A stretch of DNA of 64,000 nucleotides, taken from the NCBI GenBank assembly GCA_905221605.1, contig CAJNDS010002729.1, forward strand, positions 72,187 to 136,186, written 5' to 3'. The first letter of the stretch is position 1. Each line of letters opens with the position of its first letter. The translations under genes and the position numbers were made by a program. The notes below the pieces were generated by a model that saw only the letters and a program-made list of their open reading frames with translations, had not been told where the DNA came from and searched no databases. Shown in pieces: positions 23,301 through 35,300 of the stretch. Source of the stretch: Symbiodinium natans. Lineage: Eukaryota; Sar; Dinophyceae; Suessiales; Symbiodiniaceae.

Positions 23301-26300
23301 CCACACCAGCCCTGTTTCCGTGGCGCTCTGCCCAACCCAAGCTGTTCACTGTGTGTTCTTCCTGGCTGGAGCCCCTTCGCGCCAACCAAGCCTCGCTGCC
23401 TTTCTCTGTTCCTGGCCCGTCCCTTGGGTTTTCACGGACCCTGCCTTGTTTCCGTCGCTTGTGACCTGACCTGGCCCGGCACCCCACCTTACCCCCTTCA
23501 CGTCAAGCTAGGGGCCAAACCTTGGCCCTGGCCCTGGCCCTGGCCCTGGCCCTGGCCCTGGCCCTGGCCCTGGCCCTGGCCCTGGCCCTGGCCCTGGCCC
23601 TGACTAGTTTTGCGCCCTGGCCCTGGCTCTGCCCTGTCCTCTGGCCTGTTCGAGTCATATTACCCCCTTGCGCCAAGCCAAGCTGTCCGCACACCAGTTT
23701 GTGTCCTGTTTCGGGGCGCTCTCCCTGGCTTTCGCCTCGCTTCCGTTTGCTGCAAATTTGTGCCTGGTCCTGACCCTGACCCGGCACCCCACCTTACCCC
23801 CTTCGCGCCAAGCCGAGCTATCCGCCACACCAGCCCTGTTTCCGTGGCCCTCTGCCCGACCCAAGCAGTTCACTGTGTGTTCTTCCTGGCTGGAGCCCCT
23901 TCGCGCCAACCAAGCCTCGCTGCCTTTGTCTGTTCCTAGCCCATCCCTTCATAGCCCCTTCGCGCCAACCCAAGCTGTCTTCACGGACCCTGCCTCGTTT
24001 CCGCACGCACCTTGTGGAAATCCCCAAAAAGGGCGTGAGTGCTGACTCATGTGATGCTTTGTAAAAAAAATAAAGGGTCTTAACTCCTTGAGAGTTGTAA
24101 GTGGGCGGTCTTGGGGTGGGTAGGTCTGCATACTACCGCGCGCTCCCAAAGCGCGCTCCCGTTTGGCACGCCCTAAACCCTAAACCCTAAACCCTAAACC
24201 CTAAACCCTAAACCCTAAACCCTAAAACCCTAAAACCCTAAAACCCTAAAACCCTAAACCCTAAACCCTAAAACCCTAAACCCTAAACCCTAAACCCTGC
24301 TCTTGGAGAGCCAGCACAACGCAGAGAAGCTGAGGTTTCTTGTCGCTCCGAATTGCTCCCAAGGCGCGCGGGACCTTTTTCCGTCGAGAGTTTGGAATTC
24401 GGAGGTTCTGTAGCCTAAACCCTAAACCCTAAACCCTAAACCCGAAACCCTAAACCCTAAACCCTAAACCCTAAATCCTAAACCCTAAACCCTAAACCCT
24501 AAGGGCTATAGGTACCCACGAACCTCCAAGTACGCATGGCGTCTCCCCGTGCGCTTACCGGGCGCGCGCATTGCGCGCCTCGACCTGAAGCTCGGCCCCA
24601 GCTTCGTCCAAGGGTTTAGGGTTTAGGGTTTAGGGTTTAGGGTTTTGGGTTTTGGGTTTAGGGTTTAGGGTTTTGGGTGTAGGGTTTAGGGTTTAGGGCT
24701 TCAACGTGGCATGGCTTTCTCGGCTACTCCACTTTGCTGTTTCGCATGTGGCGCTCCGAGCCAAGCAGCGCTTCAACTCACCCCTCAACAGCCCTGAACC
24801 CTAAACCCTAAACCCTAAACCCTAAACCCTAAACCCTAAACCCTAAACCCTAAACCCTAAACCCTAAACCCTAAACCCTAAACCCGAAACCCTAAACCCT
24901 AAACCCTAAACCCTAAACCCTACACCCTACACCCTAAACCCTAAACCCGAAACCCTAAACCCTAAACCCTAAACCCTAGACCCCAAACCCCAAACCCCAA
25001 AACACGTTTGAGAACCGGACCACCTTTGGACCCCTTGGAGGCTTGGCGAACCTCCCTATGCTCTGCTATGGGTTAGGCCCAAAGCCCCCAAACCCTAAGC
25101 TCCTAACACCCTAAACTCTAAGTTAGGGTTTAGGGTTTAGGGTTTAGGGTTTAGGGTTTAGGGTTTAGGGTTTAGGGTTTAGGGTTTAGTGTTCAGGGTA
25201 AGCCCGAAGCCCCAAGCCCTCAACGCTCAACCTCACCTGAGACCGAGACCCAATCGGCATCTCATCGACAGTGCCGCAGGCCTGGCTGCACGGCTTTCCA
25301 GCTTCTCAGGGTGCAGGGTTTGCAGGGATTTAGGGTTTAGGGTTTCGGGTTTAGGGTTTAGGGTTTAGAGTGTAGGGCTTAGGGGTTTGCAGGGGTTTTG
25401 GGTGCAGGGTTTGCAGGGTTTATGTGATGCATGGAGGTCTAGGGTTTGCAGGCTTAGGGTTCCTAGGGTTTGGTTTGTAGGGTGTTGTGCTTACGGCGCA
25501 TTTAGAGGGTTAAAAGCTTTTACGGTTTACAGGGTTTGGTGTTTTCGCTGCGCAAGACATGGTGTAGAGTCTGGGGCTTAGGGTGTCAGACGGAGTGCGC
25601 TTTTGCCGAACCCTATGACCCTAGTCCCTAAACCCTAAACCCTAATTACATCCTAAAACCTAAACCCTAAACACTAAACCCCAAACCCTAAATGCCAAAG
25701 CCGTACGGGCCTTTAGACCAGGCCGTCTCCGGCGCCCTCGCCGCCCTCGCCTCCTGGCACCTTCTCTGAGCTGCCTGGGGTTTAGGGTTTAGGGTGTAGG
25801 GTTTAGGGTTTAGGGTTTAGGGTTTAGGGTTTAGGGTTTAGGGTTTAGGGTTTAGGGTTCAGGGGTAGGGGTGCCGACAGCCCAAGACTTAAACCTCAAA
25901 GCCCGAGGCCCTGTAGGGCTTCGGGTTGAGAATTTGGGGTCTAGGGTCTCGGGTTTAGGGTTGAGCGCGTAAAGCTTGGGGTTCAAGGCTTAGGGGTTAT
26001 GATTCCAAAAGACCCTAAACCCTAAACCCTAAACCCTCAACCCTAAACCCTAAACCCTGACCCCCCTAAGCAAACTGCTCAAGATTGTTAGAGTACAGAA
26101 CCCAAGTTGACCCTGCACCCTAAACCCTAAACCCTAAACCCCAAACCCTAAACCCTAAACCCCCTAAGCAAGTCCCATAGCCATAGCCCAAAAGCATGGA
26201 CTGGCGCCCCAAAAAGAGCCACGACCACGCGTGCCAGCTGCAGTAGGTTCAAGGGGTCGGGCCTGTCGGCTCTTTCAGCTTGAGCCCTTTAAGGCTGCAG

Positions 26301-29300
26301 GGTTTAGGGTTTAGGGTTTTCGTCATGTGCGCTAGATGGGGGCTGATCGACGTTAGAGTGACTTTTTGGGGTCTCTGTCGTACTTGTAGTGTTACCAAAA
26401 CAGCCGCAGCCCCCCCACCCCCCCCCCCCCACCCGAGACCGGATACCCGAAACCCTAAACCCTAAACACTAAACCCTAAACCCTAAAAACCCCAAAAAAA
26501 TCTAAACCCTAAACTCTAAACCCCTACAACTCTACGAAGAAGGGCCATGATTGAGATCCAAACCCCCCCCCCCCCCCCCCCCCCCGACTACTGCAGCTGG
26601 CGCCTGGGGGCCGTCCTCAGCAGCAGGACGGCTGCCATACGTACTGTTGGCAGACGGCCTAGGCCCTTAAAGCCTAAAGCTCAAAGCCTAAACCCTGAAC
26701 CCAAAACCCTAAACCCTGACCCCTAGACCCCAAACCCTAAACCCCAGCTGTGACAGTGCATGCAGGTGCACCACTCGTCAGCTTGCCTTGGGCTGCACTT
26801 GGTTTGTCGTTTGTGTGTGTTGTTTGGTTGCTGACAGGCAGCACGGGAACAACACAGATCCAGCTGCGATGACTTGCAAAGCACGCAGCGTGTGTTGGAT
26901 CATGCAGCTGTCGCTGCGCTCTCAAATGTAAGTATTGTAAGTTGCGCATGCTTTGGAGCAGCATGCCAAACGCCTCATCTGACCACAGTCCGAATGCTTT
27001 TTGTCTTTGTTGTTTGGGTGGGTGGTCCTTGGTCATGGCAGTAGCTCAGAGGTCGGATGACAGCCTCTTGTGGATCAAGTGCGAAAAGTAAGCAGAAGAG
27101 GAGAGAGTAATGTTCGCGATGTCCATGTGCAGCTCAGCATCCACGGCGCATATGTGGCAAAGCAAGCTCCGGAGGCTGTGAGGTGCTTTTCGATAGTGGG
27201 GCCCATCGCATATCATCTCACAGCAATGTCTGCCACACTAGTCGGCGGTGCACATGGTGGAGTTGCCGAGCAGGTTGTTCCCTGGACCCTTGAAGTGGAA
27301 GTAGCCCTAATCCAGGATCGTCTGAAGTCAGCCAAGAAGTGACCGACACTGGCTCGGCGCTGTTTTCGGCATCAAGTCTAAGAGGAGCACCCTTTCTCTT
27401 GCGCGCTGTGTTGTCCATGTGTTTGAGGTTGGTGTGATGACATCAGAGCTTTCTGCTTTCGCCGAGTTGCGTTTTTCAGGCGGCATTGTTTCCTGAAGCA
27501 AGTTGTTACCTAGCGCAGCTATGATGCTGCAGACGTTCTTTGGGCGTGAGTCAGAAGATTGGCTGCTTTTGTTTGATGCGGTTGTCGTGGCGTCAGGGGG
27601 TGTGAAACTGCAGGCGCACCACTCAGTCGTCAAGTTGCCCTGAGCCGTACCTGGTTTGTCGTTTGTGATGTTTGTTGCGTTGCTGAAAGGCAGAACGGGA
27701 AAAGCAGCAGATCTCTGCGATGACTTGCACAGCACGGAGCATTTTGTATCGTGCAGCTGGCACGCTGAAGTGTAAGTTGCACATGCTTTGTTGCTGTGAC
27801 CGTGATGCACGCCAAACGCCTCATCTGATGACAGTCCGAATGCTTTGTCTTCTTGATTTTGGGTGGTCCTTGGTCATGCCAACAGTTCAGAAGTCGGGCC
27901 CAGTTTTAGATGCGAAACCCAAACCTCTGAGCCATTCAACCCTTAGGACTGTAACACTTTTAGGGTTTAGGGCATAGGGTATCTTAAACCCTAAATGCCC
28001 TAAATGTTTAGCCGTCTGCTTCAAGCAGTAAGATTCTTAGAGGATTGCGGGCCTCGCGTGCCCACCTTCAGAACATCTCATCCGCGACTCCTCAGTCCAA
28101 AGCAGGCTCCTTAGGGCTTTAGGAGTTTTGCCCTTGTCTGGGTTGGAGCACTATGGGTTTTACCTGGCCTCTTACAGGTTTCTTGCGCCTTTTCCGATCC
28201 TGAACTCGATAAACCCTATAAACCCTAAACCCTAGCCCATAAACCCTAAACCCCATAAACCTTAAACCCTATAAACCCTTAGCCCTACACACCCTTTACC
28301 GGACCCTTCGTCGGGCTTTGAGTGTTGGCTTTAGGGCTTCGCTTCAGGCGCCCTGTCGGTTCAGGGTTTAGGGTTCAGAGTTCAAGGTTTAGGGTTTAGG
28401 GTTTAGGGTTGAGGGATGTCTAAACCCCAAACCTCTTGGATGTGCGACGAAAGCTCGGTTAGGATTGAAGTCTCCGATGCGAGAGCCCGAGGGAGTCCAG
28501 CCTGCGGCATGCTTCTGGGCATGCAGGTTCGCTGTACAGAGCTGCGCGCTTTGCTGGACATAAAGTTTGCGCTGGACCAGGCCTTCCATTGAACATCTTA
28601 AGCTTTAATACCGCTTGACAACCAAGAACCTGTTTCGCTGAAGACTCGCTAACAGTGTTAGAGGGGCTGGCAGCCATATCCTACAACAACTTGAGATTGA
28701 ATTCTTAGTTAAGATAAGGCGACATTTCGTTGCGACGTGGAGTGCACATTCCCCCCTCCCCCCCCCTTTTGAACCCAAGGCCGCAAACTCCAAACCCGAA
28801 GCAGAAACACCCTAAACCCTAAAACCTAAACCTTAAACCCCCAACCCCCAACAGCAGCCGGTCGTACACTCTTCCTCGATTCCTCGATAACTGGTATGCT
28901 TCTGCTTCTGCTGCAGTATGCTGGGTTGTGCTTCGGGATAATGATTACTTTCCCTCCTTTCCTTCTAAAGGAACCTATCCATAGATAAACCCTAACCCTA
29001 ACCCCTAACCCCTAAACCCTCTAAAGTCCTAATCCCCTAAACCCTAAACCCTAAACCCGAAACCCGAAACCCTAAACTAAACCCTTCGCACTGAGGACTG
29101 GGGAGGGCGTCGAGTGCTGGATCGACGGCCGGGGTCCCAATCATTTGCGTGCCCAAAGCCTTCGGTTTCTCATGCAAGGGCCCAACCCTATATAAACCCA
29201 AACGCTCGGCTCCCTAAGCTCTAAGACCCGAAAACCCTAAACCCCAATCCCTCAACCTCAACCCCAAACCCTAAACCCTGAACCCTCAATCCCAAACCCT

Positions 29301-32300
29301 AAACCCTAAACCGATGCTCAGCACACCTTCGAGCCCAAAGTCCGCCAGCACAGCTTGTCGAATTAACGTACCGGTTCTTCGTAGGGAATGAGGGAGTTCA
29401 GGTCCCTACATAGGTGTTCGGGGTTTAGGGTTTAGGGTTTAGGGTTTAGGGTTTAGGGTACCTCGTTGGGTCTATATTGTAAGGGATCCTACAATATGTT
29501 AGTTCTTTAGATGGTCGTGTAGGGTTTAGGGATAGGGGATTTGGGATTTGGGTCCCTATATGTATTTTAGGAACATATGGCAAACTCTAAACCCAAAACC
29601 CTAAACCCTAAACCCTAAACCCTAAACCCTACCAAGAACCAGCAAGTGAATCCTGTGGGCAGAGGCTCCTCGTACAGCGGCCACTACAAGGACAATGCTC
29701 GGAAGTTCATGGTACTTCAGGGTACTTATAGCCAGGGTTTAGGGTTTAGGGTTTAGGGTTCAGGGTTTAGGGTTTAGGGTTTAGGGTAACGGTACTGATA
29801 ACTGTACTTATAACCACATTAGGGCACTTAGGGGGCCTATAAGTGGGTTATAAGTACAGTTACAATTGCCCTAAACCCTAAACCCTAAACCCGAAATTTA
29901 AGAGCCTCCGGCTCAAGCCGCCGACCCCGCTGGAGCATAGTTGAGAGGTCTATCCCAGCCTGCTCGGCAGAGTTCTTGTGAAACGTTGGGGGGGTCAGGA
30001 CAAGCGCAAGCCAAAAAGACAGGCGGTGGGGGGGGGTGGGGCGGGGGTGGGGGTGGGGGGGGGGGGGGGGGGGGGGGGCGGGGGTGGGGGTGGGGGGGGG
30101 GGGGGGGGGGGGGGGTGGGGGGTGGGGGGGGGGGGGTGGCGGGGTGGGGGGGGGGTGGGGGGGGGGGTTTGGGGGGTGGTGTTCCCACCCCCCCCCACCC
30201 CCCCCCCCCCCACCCCCCCCCACCCCCCCCCCCCCCCCCCACCCCCCCCCCACCCCCCCCCCCCCACCCCCCACCCCCCCCCCCACCCCCCCCCCACCCC
30301 CCCCCCAACCCCCCCCCCACCCCCCCGCCCACCCCGGGGAGGTCCAAAAACGCTGATTTTGCTGAGGGCGCCCCTACCCCCCTGTGCTGAACCGCCTGTT
30401 TTACGCTGTGCGGGTGGCGCCGTCCTCCACGAAAAAATTGTGCACCGACCCCCCCCCCCCCCCCCCCCCCCCGCGTTTTGGGGGGATAAGGAGGGAAAGA
30501 GGGAGGTTTTCACCTCCTTTTCCCATCCAACACGCCGCCAGGGTCGGCGGACCCTAAACCCTAAACCCTAAACCCTAAACCCTAAACCCTAAACCCTAAA
30601 CCCTAAACCCTAAACCCTAAACCCTAAGCTACTTGGTGAATAAATACCATGTACCTCCAAGTGGGGTTCGTGGCTTCGCCGACTTCAGGAGGTCTCCCTT
30701 GGGGGTTCACGGTTTGGGTTTAGGGTTTAGGGTTTAGGGTTTAGGGTTTCGGGTTTAGGGTTTAGGGTTTAGGGTTTATTAGGGTTTAGGGCGTAGGGTT
30801 TAGGGCATTAAATTCCCTAAGGGCCGAATCCCACAAGGCCTAAGCACCTGCGCTTTTGAGGCTTACGCCCCCTAGGCTCGAAGACTAAAGCTCCCCTGCG
30901 CAGCAATCCTAGAGTTGGGTTTAGTCACCCTAAACCCTAAACCCTAAACCCTAAACCCTAAACCCTAAACCCTAAACCCTAAACCCTAAACCCTAAACCC
31001 TAAACCCTAAACCCTAAACCCTAAACCCTAAACCCTACACCCTAAACCCTAAACCCTAAACCCTCGACCGGAAACCCCGGCAAAGGTGTAGGTTTGGGTT
31101 CTTGTGTGAATGCGGTTCTTGGGCGAAAGTGGTCTGATCACTCTGATGGCGCTTAGGGCTTCTGAGTGGGGGCGTGAGGGTCTGAGTTGCTTGGCTCCGA
31201 AACACCCTTCAGCAGGTCTTCGGCAACCTCCAAACCCTGAACCTATCATCCGCAAAGCCCCTGAACTGGATGCAGCCGCTGCTGCGAGACAGCCCGGTGT
31301 GCCAACAGCGTGGACTGTGAAAGTCAACGACCACTACCGCCGTCTGCGAGGTAAGTCCGAAGGTTTAGGGTTTAGGGTTTAGGGATTAGGGTTTAGGGTT
31401 TAGGGTTTAGGGTTGATGGACTCTGGCGCTGGCGGCGCGTCAGCAAGGCTTTGCGGAAGGCAGGTGTGCAGCAGCAGAGCGGCACGGTGTCCGTGGAGCG
31501 CGTGTGGAATTATCATGACGTGCACTTTTACCTCGGCAAGTCCGCGGCACGTCTCTCCCCTGGTTCCCTACGACCCGGGGTATATAGGGTTTAGGGTTTA
31601 GGGTTTAGGGCTACTAGGAACCGGAGTAATGCTGTCCGGGAGTCGCGCAAAAGGAATGATCGGGGAATCCAGATTGAGGGGTTTGGGGCGAGAAGGGCTT
31701 GGGCGGGGGGGGGGGGGGCCTTGTTTGGGGTTTAGGGTTTTGGGATGTTCCCCCTAAGACTCACAGCCCTCGAAAGGGATTATAGCACCCCCTATTCTAA
31801 CAACAGGGAACATTCCAAGTTTAGGGTTTTGGGATTTTCGGGAATTAGGGTTTATAGGCCTATTCTCAAAAAACAAACTTCAAAGCCGCATAGAAGCTTT
31901 ATTCCAAGATCCTGTAATTCAGAAACCTCTAAACTTAGCCTTCAAGCTCGACTTACACCAAACACTGTATCAGCTATCCCTAAACCCCTAAACCCCTGAA
32001 CCCCTAAACCCCTAAACCCCCAAACCCCTGAACCCCTATACCCTAAACCCCTAAACACTACACCCAAAAAAACCCTAAACCCTAAACCCCCTAAACCCTT
32101 AACCATCTACACCCCTACACCCCTAAAGCCCTAATCCCTAAACCCCTAAACCCCAAACCCTAATCCCTAAACCCTAAACCCTAAACCCTAAACCCTAAAC
32201 CCTCAACCCCTAAACCCTAAACCCTAATCCCCACACATCCTGCACCACGCTAGAGGACGGTCTGAAGCACGGGCGGGGGACCTTCGTGTGGGTGGATGGC

Positions 32301-35300
32301 TCGGCCCATGTCTCAGGTTGCGACCGTGTGGGCGGATTTAGGGTTTAGGTTTTAGAGTTTAGGGTTAGGGTTTAGGATTTAGGTTTCTGGTTTAGGGTTT
32401 AGGGTTTAGGGTTAGGGTTTAGGATTTAGGTTTCTGGTTTAGGGTTTAGGGTTAGGGTTTAGGATTTAGGTTTCTGGTTTAGGGTTCAGGGTTTAGGTTT
32501 TAGGGTTTGGGGCCAGAGGGTTTAGGGTTGAGGGTTTAGGTCATTTTGGGTGTAGGGCTCAGCGCCATGGTTGTTCTTGTAAGCAATATTTTCCGGACCA
32601 ACTGTCAGAGAGTGCGAAAGGGCTGCGGTTTAGGGTTCAGGGTTTGGGTTCAGGGCAAACCCTAAACCCTAAACCCTAAACCCTAAACCCTAAACCCTAA
32701 ACCCTAAACCCTAAACGGCTTGGGTTTGGGTTTGGGGCGGGTCTCCAGAACGCGAAGCACCGAACCAACCAGCCTCCAGCGGTTTAGGGTTTAGGGTTTA
32801 GGTGTTTAGGGTTTAGGGTTTAGGGTTTAGGGTTTAGGGTGTATAGGGTGTATAGGGTGTATAGGGTGTATAGGGTGTATAGGGTGTATAGGGTGTATAG
32901 GGTGTATAGGGTGTATAGGGTGTATAGGGTGTAGGGTTTCGGGTTTGGGGTCAATAACTGGGCTTAGGATTTATGTCTTCCGGTTGTGGATTTGCTGGAT
33001 TGGGGTTGGGGTTTGGCGGGCTTGTCGTTTGTAGCCGCAGATCCACGCAACCCTCCAGCGCCTGAACCCCAAACCTGAAGCCCTGTAGGGTTGAGGGGTT
33101 GAACCCTCAGGGTTAAAGCCCTAAGCCCTGAACCCTGAACCCTAAACCCTAAACCCTAAACCCTAAACCCTAAACCTTCGCTCAGAAGTACATCGGCGAG
33201 TTTTCGGCCAACGACATCCAGGGCGAGGATGGGCCCCCCCCCCCTTCATCCCTGGCTCGACAAGCCTTAACTTCGAAATAACCCAAACCCAGTATTTGAG
33301 GGTTTTGGGTTTAAGGTCCTAAACCCTAAGCCCTAAGCCCTAAACCCTAGGGTTTAGGGTTTAGGGTTTAGAGCTTGGGTTTAGGGCGGACATTCTTAAC
33401 GACAAGCAGGAAAGGCAGCTTGTATGTAGCCTTAAAGATTCAGGGTTTAGGTTTTAAGGTAAAAGTTTAGGATTTTGGGCTTCAAAGGGGTTAGGGTTTA
33501 GGGCTTAGGGCTTCTAAGGGTTTAGGGTTGAGGGCCTCTAGGAGGTGTCCTCAAAACCCTAAAACCTAGACTCTAAACTCTAAACCCTAGACCTCCAACA
33601 TCCTTTTGACCCTAAATCCCAAACCTCAGACCTTCTACTCGAAACTCTATCGGCCCTAGCCCTAAACCCCCAGCCCCAAACCCCAAACCCTCAACCCCAA
33701 TCCCTGTGAACCCTGTCTTACCAACCCTAGCGTTTAGGGTTTAGGGTTTCGGGAAGCCAAAGCCTAAACCTAAGCCCCCAAGGGTTTAGGGTGCAGCTTT
33801 TGGGACAACCCTTGTCCCTAGAACCCTAAACCCTAAACCCTAAACCCTAAACCCCAAACCCTAAACCCTAAAACCACCTTCCACCTTTGTGCTTTCGGGG
33901 GTTGCTAGATGGGCCCTCGTGTGGGCTCGCGCCAGGGCACCTACATCTGGGCCGATGGCCGAAGGCGCGCTTTTGCGGTTTAGGGTTTAGGGTTTAGGGT
34001 TTAGGGTTTAGGGTTTAGGGTTTAGGGTTTAGGGTTTCTGGGTTTAGGGTTTAGGGTTTAGGGTTTAGGGTTCAGGGTTTTTGTTGGACTGTCCAGGGCG
34101 CAGGGGCATCCTCCACCCCGAAGTTATACAGATTAGGGCATCCTAAACCCAAAACCCTAGCTAGGACCGGGAGTAGGCCCTTTTTTTCTTTGTTTTAGGG
34201 TTGGGGTTCCCTTATAATCCCCTTAAAACCAAAAAGGTTTACCCTTTCTATTCCTAGGTTACTCCCGGGTCTGGCTAAACAGCAGGATTCCCGGTCTAGG
34301 TCTAGGGGGTTTCCTAACAGACCCCCACCCCAAAAGGGCTCCCCTCTTACATCCCTACCTGTTGACATTACTGACACGATGGTTTCACTTACCATAATCT
34401 GACCCTAAGTGCTCGCAGAATATACACTAAGCCCTAAACCCCTAAACCCTACAACCCTAAACCCGAAACCCTAAACCCTAAACCCAAACCCTACACCCGA
34501 AATCCTAAACCCTACCCCTCATTCAAGGTACCCCACCTCCTTGCTGAAGGTGTCCTTACTTAGTACTTGGAGGTTCAGGGTACAGGAACCCTAAACCCTA
34601 AACCCTAAACCCTAAACCCTGGTTATAATTGGTTATTAAGTACCATGAACCTCTAAGTAGAGGCAATCTGAGGTGGCTCGAGGTGCAGGGCGTGCGTAGG
34701 GATTGCGTTCCTGGTCTTGGGGTTTAGGGTTTAGGGTTAGGGTTAAGGGTTAAGGGTTAAGGGTTAAGGGTTTAGGGTTTAGGGTTTAGGGTTTAGGGTT
34801 TAGGGTTTAGGGTTTAGGGTTTAGGGTTTAGGGTTTAGGGTTTAGGGTTTAGGGTGTAGGGTTTCAGGGGACCCCCGATCTTAAACCCTCAAACGACGTG
34901 GCACAGGTACACGGGCCAGTGGAAGTCCAATCGCATGCATGGGAGGCGCATCGTTTTCGCGAGCTCTGAGCCCCGAACCCTAAACCCCTAAACCCTAAAC
35001 CCTAAATCCTAAACCCTACACCCTAAACCCTAAACCTTAAACCCTCATCTAGACTTCAAGCTCCTCCTTCTTCGCCTTTCAGCGGCATACGCGCCGAAGT
35101 CTAAGGGTAGCTACAGTTAATATGGGGCTGAGGGTTTGGGGTTCCCTTACGTCCCTCAAAGGGTTCTGAAGTATGCTTGGGTTGTATGGGGTCCCCTTGT
35201 AAGGGCCCATTGTATGGGACCATGTAACTACCCTAAGACAAAGAGGTGTCTGAAATTTAAGAGCCTCCGGCTCAAGCCGCCTACCCCGCAGGAGAAAAAG

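Larger units (their letters stand above)
13553..26194. other. Large region between firm MORN blocks
   Basis: About 12.6 kb without a firm exon. It holds the 100-bp higher-order minisatellite, MITEs A, B, E and G, a 143-bp perfect tandem duplication, a unique block at 18.4-20.7 kb, CCCTGG hexanucleotide arrays, and many telomeric arrays (15568-15712, 17498-17600, 20757-20910, 22198-22315, 24171-24298, 24787-24990, 25124-25197, 25779-25865). Possible exons are at 16287 and 24534. It may be intronic to gene A or separate two MORN genes. Confidence 0.5.
29691..32255 (+). other. Gene A intron (GA donor) packed with elements
   Basis: Contains a disrupted MITE A, the G-tract/C-tract element, telomeric arrays (30552-30627, 30930-31070), a MITE A remnant, MITE B and TTTAGGG runs. 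Open frames at 31200-31348 (followed by a GTAAGT) and 31440-31560 look coding-like but are not needed by the MORN frame; they could be alternative exons or transposon remnants. Confidence 0.55.

Noticed and set aside
22474-23464. Long open frames (224-316 codons) on both strands
   Set aside because: They are readings of the CCCTGG hexanucleotide array, giving only W-P, A-L or G-Q dipeptides.
29885-30571. Gly/Pro-rich open frames of up to 197 codons
   Set aside because: They read through G- and C-homopolymer tracts and are open in nearly all frames.
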